64,000 bases of DNA, from NCBI GenBank assembly GCA_934778205.1, contig CAKVOD010000003.1, positions 62,001-126,000 of the forward strand, written 5' to 3'. A program made the position numbers and the translations under genes. Below are positions 48,252 through 56,968 of this stretch, piece after piece (the stretch's first letter is position 1; each line of letters opens with the position of its first letter). Below the pieces are notes generated by a model. The model was not told the origin of the DNA. It searched no databases and saw only the letters and a program-made list of their open reading frames with translations. The stretch comes from an uncultured Clostridia bacterium (lineage in GTDB: Bacteria > Bacillota > Clostridia > Christensenellales > UBA1242).

Positions 48252-49553
48252 TCACACCAACTGTCCGTTGACATCTATTTTTTCATAAGGCAAATATTTT
48301 TTCAATGCTTCAGGAATCAAAATACTGCCGTCCTCTTGTTGGTAATTTTCCATAACAGCAATAAGGGTTCTACCAACTGGCAAACCCGAGCCATTGAGCG
48401 TGTGAATGAACTCGTTTTTCTTTGTTTCACTGTTTTTAAATTTGATGTTTGCGCGTCGCGCTTGAAAGTCAAGGAAATTTGAACAACTTGAAATTTCTCT
48501 ATAGCGTTGTTGCCCTGGGAGCCAAACTTCAAGGTCATTGCAGTAGCAAGCGCTAAATCCAAGGTCGCCTGTGCAAAGTGCGACGACTCTATAGTGTAGC
48601 CCAAGTTTATCCAAAATGCGTTTTGCGCACCCGACAAGGTCCTTAAACTCATCCCACGATTGTTCTGGAGTTGTAAATCTTACCATTTCGACTTTGTCAA
48701 ACTGGTGTTGACGGAAAATTCCTTTGACGTCCTTGCCCGCGCTACCCGCTTCGACTCTAAAACAATTTGACAAACAACTATATCTAATCGGCAATTCCTC
48801 TTGCTTCAAAACTTCGTTGTTGAAAAGGTTTGTCACAGGAACTTCAGCAGTTGGAATCATAAACAATTCCTTGCCATTTGAAACCGTTTTGAACATATCC
48901 TCTTCAAATTTTGGCAACTGTCCTGTCCCTTCCATAATATTTCTACCGACAAGCACAGGTACGCTGACTGGCGTATACCCATTTTCAAGTGCACAATCGC
49001 AAAGAAAATTGCGAATTGCCATTTCAAGGCGGGCGCCTGCTCCCTTCAAAACTGAAAATCTTGCGCCCGAAAGTTTTGCTGCGCGCTCCATATCAATGAT
49101 ACCCATTTTTTCGCCCAAAATATGGTGCTCAACTGGCGTGAACGCAAATTCAGGCTTTTGACCGCAGTACTCCAAAACTTCGTTTTCGTCCTCGTCTTTA
49201 CCGCGTGGTGTGAAATCCGCTGGTATGTTTGGCATACGCATCATATAGTTTTTGAGTTCGGCTTCAAGCGTACTAAGTTCAGTTTCAAGCGCTTTGACTT
49301 TGTCACTGACTTCAGTCATTTCGGCTTTTATTTTTTCAATTTCTTCAGCGTTTTTTTCTTTTTCGCGCATCAGTTGCCCTACTTTATCCGCGCCTTTGTT
49401 GCGCACGCTTTGCAGTTCTTGACACTCACTGCGCACATCGCTGATTTTTTCGTTGAGGTTCAAAAAATATTCCTTATCAAGGTCAAACTTTTTGAGCTTC
49501 AGTTTTTCAGCATATTCGTCAATGTTCTCTAACATTTTTCTTAGTTCTAACAT
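48252..49553 (-). CDS. serS: Seryl-tRNA synthetase
   Basis: Class II synthetase of 433 residues that charges tRNA-Ser and tRNA-Sec. Residues about 1-110 form the long antiparallel coiled coil that grips the variable arm of the tRNA. Motif 2 is 'FRVEAGSAGKDVKGIFRQHQFDKVEMVRFT', and motif 3 lies in 'HTLNGSGLPVGRTLIAVMENYQQEDGSILIPEAL'. 'SCSNFLDFQARRANIKFK' is also typical. The ribosome site TAGGAGT overlaps the tex stop codon, and the gap is 8 bp, so the two genes are translationally close. Confidence 0.96.
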   Translation of the reverse strand: MLELRKMLENIDEYAEKLKLKKFDLDKEYFLNLNEKISDVRSECQELQSVRNKGADKVGQLMREKEKNAEEIEKIKAEMTEVSDKVKALETELSTLEAELKNYMMRMPNIPADFTPRGKDEDENEVLEYCGQKPEFAFTPVEHHILGEKMGIIDMERAAKLSGARFSVLKGAGARLEMAIRNFLCDCALENGYTPVSVPVLVGRNIMEGTGQLPKFEEDMFKTVSNGKELFMIPTAEVPVTNLFNNEVLKQEELPIRYSCLSNCFRVEAGSAGKDVKGIFRQHQFDKVEMVRFTTPEQSWDEFKDLVGCAKRILDKLGLHYRVVALCTGDLGFSACYCNDLEVWLPGQQRYREISSCSNFLDFQARRANIKFKNSETKKNEFIHTLNGSGLPVGRTLIAVMENYQQEDGSILIPEALKKYLPYEKIDVNGQLV

Positions 49554-49561
49554 AATAACTC

Positions 49562-51712
49562 CTAAAATTCTCTATCTAATCTCATTGAGAGTGCGATTTT
49601 GTTTCTTTCAACGTCCACACTCTTAATTTTTACTTTAACTTGGTCTCCTACTTGCACTTCTTCAGATGGATGCTTGATATATCTGTCGCAAATTTCAGAA
49701 ATATGCACAAGTCCGTCTTGATGAACTCCTATATCGACAAATACCCCAAAGTCGACAACGTTTCTAACCACGCCGTCAAATACCATATTTTTTTGCAAGT
49801 CGTTGATGTCCATAACATCCGTACGCAAAACTGGTTGTGGCAATGAATCGCGAATATCTCTACCCGGTTTCATAAGTTCCTCAATAATATCCTCAAGTGT
49901 AGGCACGCCAACTCCACATTCTTCAGCAAGTTTTTCAAGCCCATAATGTTCGGCCTTTTTTCTCAAGAGTTCGACGCCATTATTTTTGACATCGTCGTCA
50001 CTATAACCCAAGATTTTGAGCATTTTTTGCGCTGCTCCATAACTTTCAGGGTGAACAGCGGTGTTGTCAAGTATGTTGTCCGCCCCAACGATGCGTAAAA
50101 AGCCCGCACATTGCGTATATGCCTTTTCGCCAAACTTTGGAACATTCATAAGTTCGCTACGCGTCTTGAATGCGCCGTGGTCCTTGCGGTACTCGACAAT
50201 TTTCTTCGCCGTGCCCATATTAAGTCCTGAAATGCGCGCAAGCAACGGATATGAAGCGGTATTGAGGTCAACGCCAACACTATTGACGCAATCTTCAACA
50301 ACGCCATCGAGAACTTGCCCAAGTCTTGCTTGTGGCATATCGTGTTGATATTGTCCAACGCCGATTGATTTTGTGTCAATTTTGATGAGTTCAGCAAGTG
50401 GGTCTTGCAAACGGCGCGCGATGCTTGTCGCACTGCGGACGGTAACGTCGTATTGTGGGAATTCCTCCGTGCCAAGTTTTGAGGCACTATATACTGATGC
50501 GCCTGCCTCGTTTGTCATTGCATATGTCACTGGTCGGTCAACTTCTTTTAATAGGTTTGCAACAAAAATTTCACTTTCCTTGCTGGCTGTACCATTACCA
50601 ATAGAAATCACGTCAATTTTGTATTTATTAATCAAGTCTTTGATTATGGTTTTTGCGCCTTCAATGTCGTTTTGTGGCGGTGTTGGATATGCAACTTTGA
50701 AATCTAACAAATTGCCGTTTGCATCGACTACTGCAAGTTTGCAACCTGTTCTATACGCTGGGTCAAAACCCAAAACGACTTTACCCTTGAGTGGCGGTTG
50801 CATTAAGAGTGGACGAAGATTGAGTTCAAACATTTTGATTGCTTGTTCGTTTGCAATATCGGTCAAAATATTGCGAATTTCGCGCGCGATTGATGTTTCA
50901 ATCAAGCGAGAATATGAGTCCGCGATAACTTCATCCATAATGTCGCCATAGTCACCGTTTTTCTTTTTGAACATTTCTTTCAAGAACTCAAGCGAGCGCG
51001 CTTCGTCCATTTCAATGTCGACTTTCAAACAATCTTCCTTTTCGCCACGATTGAGTGCAAGTATGCGGTGGCTTGGGATTGTTTCGACCTTTTCGCTGAA
51101 TGCCTTATAAACTTCGTATTTTTTTGCTTCTTCATTATCGGTAAGTTTTGATGTAATTTTTGCATATTGCCCAAATAATGTGCGGAGCGCTTTGCGCATT
51201 TCGGCATTGTCGGAAATCATTTCCGCGATGATGTCCTTTGCGCCTGCGATTGCGTCCTCTGGAGTTGCAACTTCTTCGTTTACAAAAGTTTTTGCGTATT
51301 CATTGAGGTCTTGCGTATCGCTTTGCGCAAAAATATAGTCAGCAAGTGGTTGCAAGCCTTTTGCAATTGCCATTGAGGCGCGCGTTTTGCGCTTTGGTTT
51401 GAACGGACGATATATATCTTCGACCTCAGTCATCGTTTTAGCATTATCCAATGCTGTTTGGATTTCTGGCGTCATTTTTTCTTGCTCAGTGATTAGACGC
51501 GCAACTTCTTCCTTACGGTTTGTCAAGTTGCGAAGGTAAGTTAGTCGGTCGGCAAACTCACGCAAAACTTCGTCACTTGCAGAGCCTGTCATTTCCTTGC
51601 GGTAGCGGGCGATGAATGGAATTGTACATCCTTCGTCAATTAGCCCAATTATATTGTTTACGTGGAATTCACTCATCGAAAATTCCTGTGTTAATGTTTC
51701 AACTATTGTCAT
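49562..51712 (-). CDS. tex: Tex family RNA-binding transcription accessory protein
   Basis: A 716-residue Tex protein. The N-terminal helical region begins 'LTQEFSMSEFHVNNIIGLIDEGCTIPFIARYRKEMTG'. The YqgF/RNase H-like core is at 'GKVVLGFDPAYRTGCKLAVVDANGNLLD' (about 315). Helix-hairpin-helix segments follow, 'LNTASYPLLARISGLNMGTAKKIVEYRKDHGAFKTRSELMNVPKFGEKAYTQCAGFLRI'. The C-terminal S1 domain is 'GMVFDGVVRNVVDFGVFVDIGVHQDGLVHISEICDRYIKHP'. Tex binds nucleic acid and affects transcription in other bacteria. It is the first gene of an operon with serS and argS. AGGAG precedes the ATG. Confidence 0.95.
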   Translation of the reverse strand: MTIVETLTQEFSMSEFHVNNIIGLIDEGCTIPFIARYRKEMTGSASDEVLREFADRLTYLRNLTNRKEEVARLITEQEKMTPEIQTALDNAKTMTEVEDIYRPFKPKRKTRASMAIAKGLQPLADYIFAQSDTQDLNEYAKTFVNEEVATPEDAIAGAKDIIAEMISDNAEMRKALRTLFGQYAKITSKLTDNEEAKKYEVYKAFSEKVETIPSHRILALNRGEKEDCLKVDIEMDEARSLEFLKEMFKKKNGDYGDIMDEVIADSYSRLIETSIAREIRNILTDIANEQAIKMFELNLRPLLMQPPLKGKVVLGFDPAYRTGCKLAVVDANGNLLDFKVAYPTPPQNDIEGAKTIIKDLINKYKIDVISIGNGTASKESEIFVANLLKEVDRPVTYAMTNEAGASVYSASKLGTEEFPQYDVTVRSATSIARRLQDPLAELIKIDTKSIGVGQYQHDMPQARLGQVLDGVVEDCVNSVGVDLNTASYPLLARISGLNMGTAKKIVEYRKDHGAFKTRSELMNVPKFGEKAYTQCAGFLRIVGADNILDNTAVHPESYGAAQKMLKILGYSDDDVKNNGVELLRKKAEHYGLEKLAEECGVGVPTLEDIIEELMKPGRDIRDSLPQPVLRTDVMDINDLQKNMVFDGVVRNVVDFGVFVDIGVHQDGLVHISEICDRYIKHPSEEVQVGDQVKVKIKSVDVERNKIALSMRLDREF

Positions 51713-51739
51713 AAATTTCTCCTGTCATTTGAATATCTT

Positions 51740-51768
51740 ATTATAGCACATTTTTTTTAATTTTCCAA
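51740..51768 (-). promoter_or_regulatory. Promoter of the tex-serS-argS operon
   Basis: On the minus strand TTGGAA (51763-51768) and TATAAT (51740-51745) are separated by 17 bp, with a TGn extension before the -10. It lies 28 bp upstream of the tex ATG. Confidence 0.75.
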
Positions 51769-52101
51769 CTTTTTTCACAAACACATTTAACTTTGCTATT
51801 TAATAATTTAAACCAAATACATGCATTTTTTTATTTGATAAATCCACAGTATATTGCTATTTGAATTACTTAGAGTCGTGACAAAAAAAATAGGTATTAG
51901 CCAATGCTGTTTGAAACTAGCAAAAATATAAGTATTTTAATCTACAAAAGATTAAGGTATTTTTTTACACTCTCTTAACTGAAACAAGAAACAAATATTA
52001 CTGACGTTATCAAGGATTGTCGCAAATAGCGACATACATTTTAACCTTGACAACAAAGAATATTCGTTTCCCATAATAAAAAATGAAGAAAAAATAACAG
52101 C
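51769..52101. other. AT-rich non-coding spacer between tex and the mcrBC end
   Basis: No convincing gene is present in about 330 bp. A small hairpin TGTCGC...GCGACA (52018-52034) is visible. The minus-strand open frame from 52227 to 51952 crosses the terminator and inverted repeat and has no ribosome site, so I treat it as spurious. Confidence 0.5.
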
Positions 52102-52144
52102 AAAAAGCGAAAGTGTGTTATGTTTACCAACACTTTCGCTTTTT
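52102..52144. terminator. Strong bidirectional terminator downstream of mcrC
   Basis: A 15-bp perfect stem (52102-52116 with 52130-52144, loop of 13) carries A/T runs at its base on both strands. It would end the minus-strand mcrBC transcript. Confidence 0.85.
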
Positions 52145-52167
52145 GTCTGCTTTAATTTCGTTTGTAG

Positions 52168-52227
52168 GTGAGTGCTTGTCTTCGGTGGAGCGTAGCGACA
52201 CCGACTTGTATCAAGACAAGCACTCAC
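52168..52227. repeat. Inverted repeat with 15-bp perfect arms
   Basis: The arms are 52168-52182 and 52213-52227. Inside is a second stem, CGGTG (52183-52187) with CACCG (52199-52203), around an 11-nt loop. No T run follows, so it is not a simple terminator. It lies 14 bp after the mcrC stop and just before the terminator at 52102-52144. Confidence 0.75.
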
Positions 52228-52240
52228 TTAAATGCCATTT

Positions 52241-53269
52241 TCAATTTTTTATTAAATTATGTTCATCTATAATTTTAAATAATTGTTTTTTTATATCAAT
52301 AAAATCACAATTCAAATCTAGGGTCATTGCAGAAATTTTATTACCATCCATTAAGTATGAATTGTTTGGAAAAATTGTTTCATCAGTTTTAGCATATAAC
52401 AACATTCCTGAAACTTGCTTTCCATAAGCACTTTTATTTTTTACATATGCAAAAATTTGATATAGATTGTTAGAATGTAGTGTAATCGTATCAAATTGTC
52501 TTTGTGTTGAATGTTCATAATATTTTGCATCTATAATCAAAACTTTTTCTTTTGTTTCAATCATAATGTCTGATTGCATTGTTGGTAGCATAAAGTCATT
52601 ATCATCATCTAATGCCCATTTGATTTGTGAAGATGCTACTTTTAAACTTGGGCATTCTTTTTTATAAAATTCTAAAATAAACTTCTCATACAATCTACAC
52701 ATTCTTTGCTCATCAATAAAATCATTGATTTTGAATTGTCCATTATTGTTTGATTGAATTAACCCTTTAATAACTAACCAACAAATATGAATTAACATTT
52801 TATAGGTTTGATTGTTTTTATTAAATTGAATTTTCCAGTTAATAGTAAATGGATTTAATTCTTCAACTTCATTAAAATATATCATTAATCTTTTAAATTT
52901 TTTTTTCCTTTCTAATGAAATATCTGATTTTATCAAAAGTAAACTTGTTGTTTTTATTATTCTATTCAAATATGAGTTTGTTGAAAATTCATCATATTCG
53001 CAAACAAGTTGTTTCTTTTGAATTGCTGAATTTTTTATTGATTCGGTTATATTAAATTTGCCTTTAGGATTACTTAATTGAGATTGTTTTAAAATATATT
53101 CTTTGCCCAAGCCTCTTTTAATTTCTTGAGAAATACCTTTTATTAGAATTTCTGCGAATAAATCCCTTGCATTATCAAAATCTTCAGTTTCACAAGTTTT
53201 ATATTTTCCTTGTTGTAAATTCTGAAAAGCATAAGACAGCATATAATATATATTTTTAATTTTTATCAC
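52241..53269 (-). CDS. mcrC: McrC-type nuclease subunit of a McrBC restriction system
   Basis: A 342-residue protein. It opens with 'IKNIYYMLSYAFQNL', typical of McrC of the Firmicutes type. The nuclease core is a PD-(D/E)xK fold with 'TMQSDIMIETKEKVLIIDAKYY' (Asp234, Asp247, Lys249). McrC is known to partner the McrB GTPase and cut DNA carrying modified cytosines. Here it starts at GTG, which overlaps the mcrB TGA by 4 bp (GTGA), so translation is coupled. Base composition is markedly AT-richer than that of the neighbouring genes, which suggests acquisition by transfer. Confidence 0.88.
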   Translation of the reverse strand: MIKIKNIYYMLSYAFQNLQQGKYKTCETEDFDNARDLFAEILIKGISQEIKRGLGKEYILKQSQLSNPKGKFNITESIKNSAIQKKQLVCEYDEFSTNSYLNRIIKTTSLLLIKSDISLERKKKFKRLMIYFNEVEELNPFTINWKIQFNKNNQTYKMLIHICWLVIKGLIQSNNNGQFKINDFIDEQRMCRLYEKFILEFYKKECPSLKVASSQIKWALDDDNDFMLPTMQSDIMIETKEKVLIIDAKYYEHSTQRQFDTITLHSNNLYQIFAYVKNKSAYGKQVSGMLLYAKTDETIFPNNSYLMDGNKISAMTLDLNCDFIDIKKQLFKIIDEHNLIKN

Positions 53270-54942
53270 TTAATTGAACCCCTTAAATTAAATATCCATT
53301 CATTTACTTTAAATTTCTCATCAAACCAATATTCTTTAATAAGTGGTATAAGTTCAAATTCTATAATATCAATCATTTCTTTGTCTGGAACATTTTTACT
53401 TAAATTGCAGAAATAACTATGACCAATACAGAATCCGTTTCCAAGAGTTTCATCATTAGCAATAACTTCATTTAATCTTTTAACACAATTTATTAAATTG
53501 CCAAAATTGGGATTTTCTATAGAGTCTTTATAAGTTTTAAATCCTTCAGTATCGAATCCAGGCACTATATCAAAGAAAGCAAATCTTCTTCTAAGAGCAT
53601 AGTCTAACATTGCAAGGCTTCTATCGGCTGTATTCATCATTCCAATAATGTATACATTTTTTGGTACAGAGAATTTTTCATTGTTATAAATTAATTGAAT
53701 ACTTGTATTTCTTTTGTCGTTCTCAATTAACATAAATAATTCGCCGAATATCTTACTTAAATTGCCACGATTTATTTCATCTATAATAAAGAAATATTTG
53801 TTTTCTTCATCTTTTTCTGCTTCTTTACAAAAATTATAAAACACACCTGTTTTTAATTCAAATCCAGTGGAGTCTGGTCTAAATCCCATTATAAAATCTT
53901 CATAAGAATAGCTTTGGTGGAATTGTACCATATCAACTCTTTCAATATTTTTTTCACCAATAATTGAATATGCTAGTCTTTTTGCTATATAAGTTTTTCC
54001 AACTCCTGGAGCACCTTGTAAAATTATATTTTTCTTATTTTCTAATAATCTTACAAGACTGTTATATGATTCAGTTGTCATATATACATCACTTAAAAAG
54101 TCATCTTTAGTATATGCTGAGTATTTTTGTTCCTTTTCATCTTCTTCTAAGTTATGTTTCTTATCTTCAATCATTTGTTCTTGTTTCTTTTGTTGGTTTA
54201 CTTCTTCTGAATATCTCCATGCTTCAAAAGACAATTCATTAAAATCTTTTAACTCACTTTTACCAGCAAACAAATATTCTTTTAATCTTTCAACAATAGT
54301 AAAATATTTTTGTGAGGATATTTTAGGCTCAACATTTGGTAAAGTATTTACCAATTCTGCTGGTAATTTTCCAGATTCATATATATACCACTCATTTCTA
54401 CTATCAAGATTTAAAAATGTATTTGGAGCAATCCAATAAAGTCCCATCGTAATTTTACTATTTCCATTTCCCTTTTTATTAATAACAATATCAAAATAGT
54501 AAGACAGTATTTTTCTATTTTCTGCTGTTGCATTTTTAGCATAATTTAATGCACTTTCAAATAAACACCAAAGTTCATCAATATCATTTTCTGCACGAAG
54601 ATTTGCAAAATAATAAAAAGTAGCATTTTGATTATTTAAAACAGGAATACTACCAAAGGATGTAGGCAACTTTGCTTGAATATTTAATCTTTTTGCAAAG
54701 TTAGACATTATCTTTAATCTATTATCTTTAGTAATTCCTTTATTAAATAACCCAAAAATTGTAAATGGGTCAATATCTACTAATTTATTATCAATTTCTA
54801 ATGTTGGCATATTTATAGCAGAGTCTTTATATACATTTTCAACAAGAGAAACAAGTTCCTTTCTATTTACTTTGTACTTTAAAAGTTTTTGAGCAAATTC
54901 TTTATAAAAATCAACCCAATCAAATTGTTCTTTACTAAACAT
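53266..54942 (-). CDS. mcrB: McrB-type GTPase/AAA+ subunit of a McrBC restriction system
   Basis: A 558-residue AAA+ protein. Residues 1 to about 240 are the DNA-recognition half, which lacks the E. coli-type DUF3578 as far as I can see. A charged linker (about 245-275, KK/EE-rich) follows. The motor has Walker A 'GAPGVGKT' (310-317), Walker B 'YFFIIDEINRG' (Asp388-Glu389) and the McrB signature 'MMNTADRS' (436-442), then 'ALRRRFAFFDI'. The McrB signature marks GTP use. AAAGGAT lies 8 to 9 bp before the ATG. The N-terminal domain decides which modified DNA is recognised, and that is unknown here. Confidence 0.9.
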   Translation of the reverse strand: MFSKEQFDWVDFYKEFAQKLLKYKVNRKELVSLVENVYKDSAINMPTLEIDNKLVDIDPFTIFGLFNKGITKDNRLKIMSNFAKRLNIQAKLPTSFGSIPVLNNQNATFYYFANLRAENDIDELWCLFESALNYAKNATAENRKILSYYFDIVINKKGNGNSKITMGLYWIAPNTFLNLDSRNEWYIYESGKLPAELVNTLPNVEPKISSQKYFTIVERLKEYLFAGKSELKDFNELSFEAWRYSEEVNQQKKQEQMIEDKKHNLEEDEKEQKYSAYTKDDFLSDVYMTTESYNSLVRLLENKKNIILQGAPGVGKTYIAKRLAYSIIGEKNIERVDMVQFHQSYSYEDFIMGFRPDSTGFELKTGVFYNFCKEAEKDEENKYFFIIDEINRGNLSKIFGELFMLIENDKRNTSIQLIYNNEKFSVPKNVYIIGMMNTADRSLAMLDYALRRRFAFFDIVPGFDTEGFKTYKDSIENPNFGNLINCVKRLNEVIANDETLGNGFCIGHSYFCNLSKNVPDKEMIDIIEFELIPLIKEYWFDEKFKVNEWIFNLRGSIK

Positions 54943-54976
54943 AATAATTTTATCCTTTTATTAAATTTCTGCAATC

Positions 54977-54985
54977 ATTATAACA
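54977..54985 (-). promoter_or_regulatory. Extended -10 promoter of mcrBC
   Basis: TGTTATAAT on the minus strand (54977-54985) carries the TGn extension and a perfect -10. The -35 is poor. It lies about 35 bp upstream of the mcrB ATG. Confidence 0.5.
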
Positions 54986-55042
54986 TACAATCATTAAATT
55001 TGTTCCATTTTTGAAAAAAAATTATAAAAGTTATTTCTTTTC

Positions 55043-55080
55043 ATAAAAAAAACGCCTTATCAAACTTAATGATAAAGTGT
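55043..55080 (-). terminator. Terminator after the ASCH gene
   Basis: On the minus strand an 11-position stem with one mismatch and one G-U pair (55070-55080 with 55053-55063) is followed by eight T. It separates the deoC-ASCH transcript from mcrBC. Confidence 0.75.
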
Positions 55081-55134
55081 CTAATTATTTCGCTAGTTTC
55101 AAAACTGCTAGCCTTTCCAACCTATTTTTAATTT

Positions 55135-55467
55135 TTATAAGTTCACCCAAATTATTGCGCCGTTGGGGTGCTTGTAACTGCGCGGCGTTGCATAACGTTC
55201 AGCGTCGGTCAAAACCCATGCAAAAGTTTTTTTATATGGTAAAAATGATGTATCTTTTATACAATGTTTGCTCTCATTATTTATGTAATCTTCTAGCGAC
55301 AATTCAAGTGAATCAACGAGTTTGCATTTCCCCACGACAAGACCACTGCCACTTTGTATCAATTCTATTTCCCCGCGAATACGCGTGTTTCTACCGCGAA
55401 TTTCCCAGATTTTTTGTCCGTCCAAAATATAATCTATCCACGGTTTTTTTATCAATAATGCTTTCAT
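55135..55467 (-). CDS. ASCH-domain protein
   Basis: A 110-residue single-domain protein. 'KALLIKKPWIDYILDGQKIWEIRGRNTRIRGEIELIQSGSGLVVGKCKLVDS' is typical of the ASCH fold, a beta-barrel of the PUA/EVE-like superfamily expected to bind RNA or modified nucleotides. It ends with 'KHPNGAIIWVNL', matching the usual ASCH end. AAGGGA lies about 8 bp before the ATG. It is last in a run deoC - membrane protein - ASCH, and the mcrBC pair follows on the same strand after a terminator. ASCH/EVE-type domains are known to travel with modification-dependent restriction enzymes, but here they appear to be separate transcripts. Confidence 0.85.
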   Translation of the reverse strand: MKALLIKKPWIDYILDGQKIWEIRGRNTRIRGEIELIQSGSGLVVGKCKLVDSLELSLEDYINNESKHCIKDTSFLPYKKTFAWVLTDAERYATPRSYKHPNGAIIWVNL

Positions 55468-55515
55468 TTTCCGTCCCTTTCTTGTATTTAATCCTTATAT
55501 TGATAAGTTTTAAAA

Positions 55516-56178
55516 TTATGGTATCAAAATGCCGACAGTTGGAAAAATTAGCGCCATAGATACAAAAAACAGCACCTTTCCTGCCCTTTTTTGACACCTA
55601 AGCATCAAAAATAGTTCAACAATAAATAAAGCAGAATATATTAAAACAAGAAAAATTGATAAGAAATTACTAATTAATGCTTTACCAGTTGCGCTTGCAT
55701 TCAATTTGATGAAAAACAACATTATTGCTAGCCCAAATAAAACGCAATGCGTCACAAAGATTGCAATCAACATCGGAAAATCTGTTTTACGTTGCTTCAT
55801 CACATCTTCACCTAGTTTTTTTGTGGGCATAATATCGCTTGTTGCATCATTTTTATTTTGAAGATCTGAAATGATTTGCTCTGCAATTTCTTCATATTTT
55901 GATTTTTTATAATTGTCATTTTCAGGTTCTTGACCATTTTGTTCACCGACATTCAATGTCGTTTGATTCAGCTCTTGTTCACTAACAACTTTGTTTGCGA
56001 CATTGGAATTTTCATCAATTTTATTGTTTGATTCGCTAAAATTTGGCTCGTTCTTACCCTTTTCTTTTGGCTTTATGTATTCGCCGTCAATTTCATTTGC
56101 ACGTTTGTTGTAATCAAAATTATCTACGTTTTTGTTCCAGTCGTTAAAGCCACGACCATTCAAATCTTTTTTTGCCAT
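55516..56178 (-). CDS. Membrane protein of unknown function with disordered N-terminus
   Basis: About 220 residues from the ATG at 56178 (the GTG at 56187 is also in frame, but AAAGGAG lies 8 bp before 56178). Residues 1 to about 130 are Asn/Glu/Lys-rich and probably disordered, with a 'YEEIAEQIISDLQNKND' helix. The C-terminal 85 residues hold three membrane segments, roughly 'FPMLIAIFVTHCVLFGLAIMLFFI', 'ALISNFLSIFLVLIYSALFIVELFLML' and 'VLFFVSMALIFPTVGIL'. I do not recognise a family. Its ribosome site lies inside the end of deoC, so the two are an operon. Confidence 0.8.
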   Translation of the reverse strand: MAKKDLNGRGFNDWNKNVDNFDYNKRANEIDGEYIKPKEKGKNEPNFSESNNKIDENSNVANKVVSEQELNQTTLNVGEQNGQEPENDNYKKSKYEEIAEQIISDLQNKNDATSDIMPTKKLGEDVMKQRKTDFPMLIAIFVTHCVLFGLAIMLFFIKLNASATGKALISNFLSIFLVLIYSALFIVELFLMLRCQKRAGKVLFFVSMALIFPTVGILIP

Positions 56179-56183
56179 ATAAC

Positions 56184-56828
56184 TCACTCCTTTGAAACAA
56201 GTGCTACACCACTGCTTGTGCCAATTCGCGTAGCACCTAAACTAATTAATTCTTCTGCAAAGCCTTTTGTTTTAATTCCACCACTTGCCTTTATCTCAAT
56301 TGCGTTATGTGCAATTGCTACCATTGCTTTGATATCGTCAACGCTAGCGCCTCGCGTCCCAAACCCTGTGCTTGTTTTTATAAAGTCGGCGCGAGATGCA
56401 ACACTTAGTTGCGTTAGTTTTTCGATTTGTTCACGATTTAGATAACAAGTTTCAATAATAACTTTCAAGATTTTCCCATTTGTTATATCTCGAACCGCCG
56501 TAATTTCATTGCTAACATAATCATAATTTCCCGAAAGAACTGCGCCAATATTAATTACCATATCAATTTCGTCCGCACCATTCTCAATCGCATTTTTTGC
56601 TTCAAAAACTTTAGTTTCCGTAGTATTTTGTCCAAGCGGAAAACCAATAACTGTGCAAACTTTGACTTTTGTGCCTTGTAACGCATTTTTTGCGACACTT
56701 ACATAACAAGGACTAACACAAACGGCACAAAAACTATGTTCTATTGCTTCAGTGCACAATTTTTGTATGTCACTTGGCGTGGCAGTTGCTTTCAAAAGCG
56801 TATGGTCAATATACTGATTTAATTTCAT
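56184..56828 (-). CDS. deoC: Deoxyribose-phosphate aldolase
   Basis: Cleaves 2-deoxyribose-5-phosphate to acetaldehyde and glyceraldehyde-3-phosphate in deoxynucleoside breakdown. 'YIDHTLLKATAT' opens the protein, the Schiff-base lysine is in 'RADFIKTSTGFGTRGA', and the second conserved lysine is in 'IEIKASGGIKT'. Family proteins usually begin M-K-x-x-x-YIDHTLLK, so I place the start at the ATG at 56828 (214 residues). The TTG at 56840 is in frame, and the strong AAAGGAGG lies 3 bp before it but 15 bp before the ATG, so the start is uncertain. First gene of the operon. Confidence 0.93.
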   Translation of the reverse strand: MKLNQYIDHTLLKATATPSDIQKLCTEAIEHSFCAVCVSPCYVSVAKNALQGTKVKVCTVIGFPLGQNTTETKVFEAKNAIENGADEIDMVINIGAVLSGNYDYVSNEITAVRDITNGKILKVIIETCYLNREQIEKLTQLSVASRADFIKTSTGFGTRGASVDDIKAMVAIAHNAIEIKASGGIKTKGFAEELISLGATRIGTSSGVALVSKE

Positions 56829-56857
56829 AAATGTCTTCAATATCCTCCTTTTACACT

Positions 56858-56885
56858 ATTTTATCATACTATATACAATATTCAA
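56858..56885 (-). promoter_or_regulatory. Candidate promoter of the deoC operon
   Basis: On the minus strand TTGAAT (56880-56885) and TAAAAT (56858-56863) are separated by 16 bp. It lies directly next to the terminator at 56889-56914. Confidence 0.5.
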
Positions 56886-56888
56886 AGC

Positions 56889-56914
56889 AAAAAACAGTGG
56901 CTTTAACCACTGCT
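56889..56914 (-). terminator. Terminator of the M16 peptidase operon
   Basis: A 6-bp stem (CAGTGG / CCACTG, 56895-56912, loop of 6) is followed on the minus strand by six T (56889-56894). It lies 55 bp after the stop at 56969. Confidence 0.8.
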
Positions 56915-56968
56915 AGAGGCTAATTTAGTTTCGATAACATTGTTCATAAATTCAATTATTACAAATTA

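Noticed and set aside
51952..52227. Minus-strand frame of 91 codons between tex and mcrC
   Set aside because: It runs through the inverted repeat and a strong terminator, has no ribosome site and resembles no protein.
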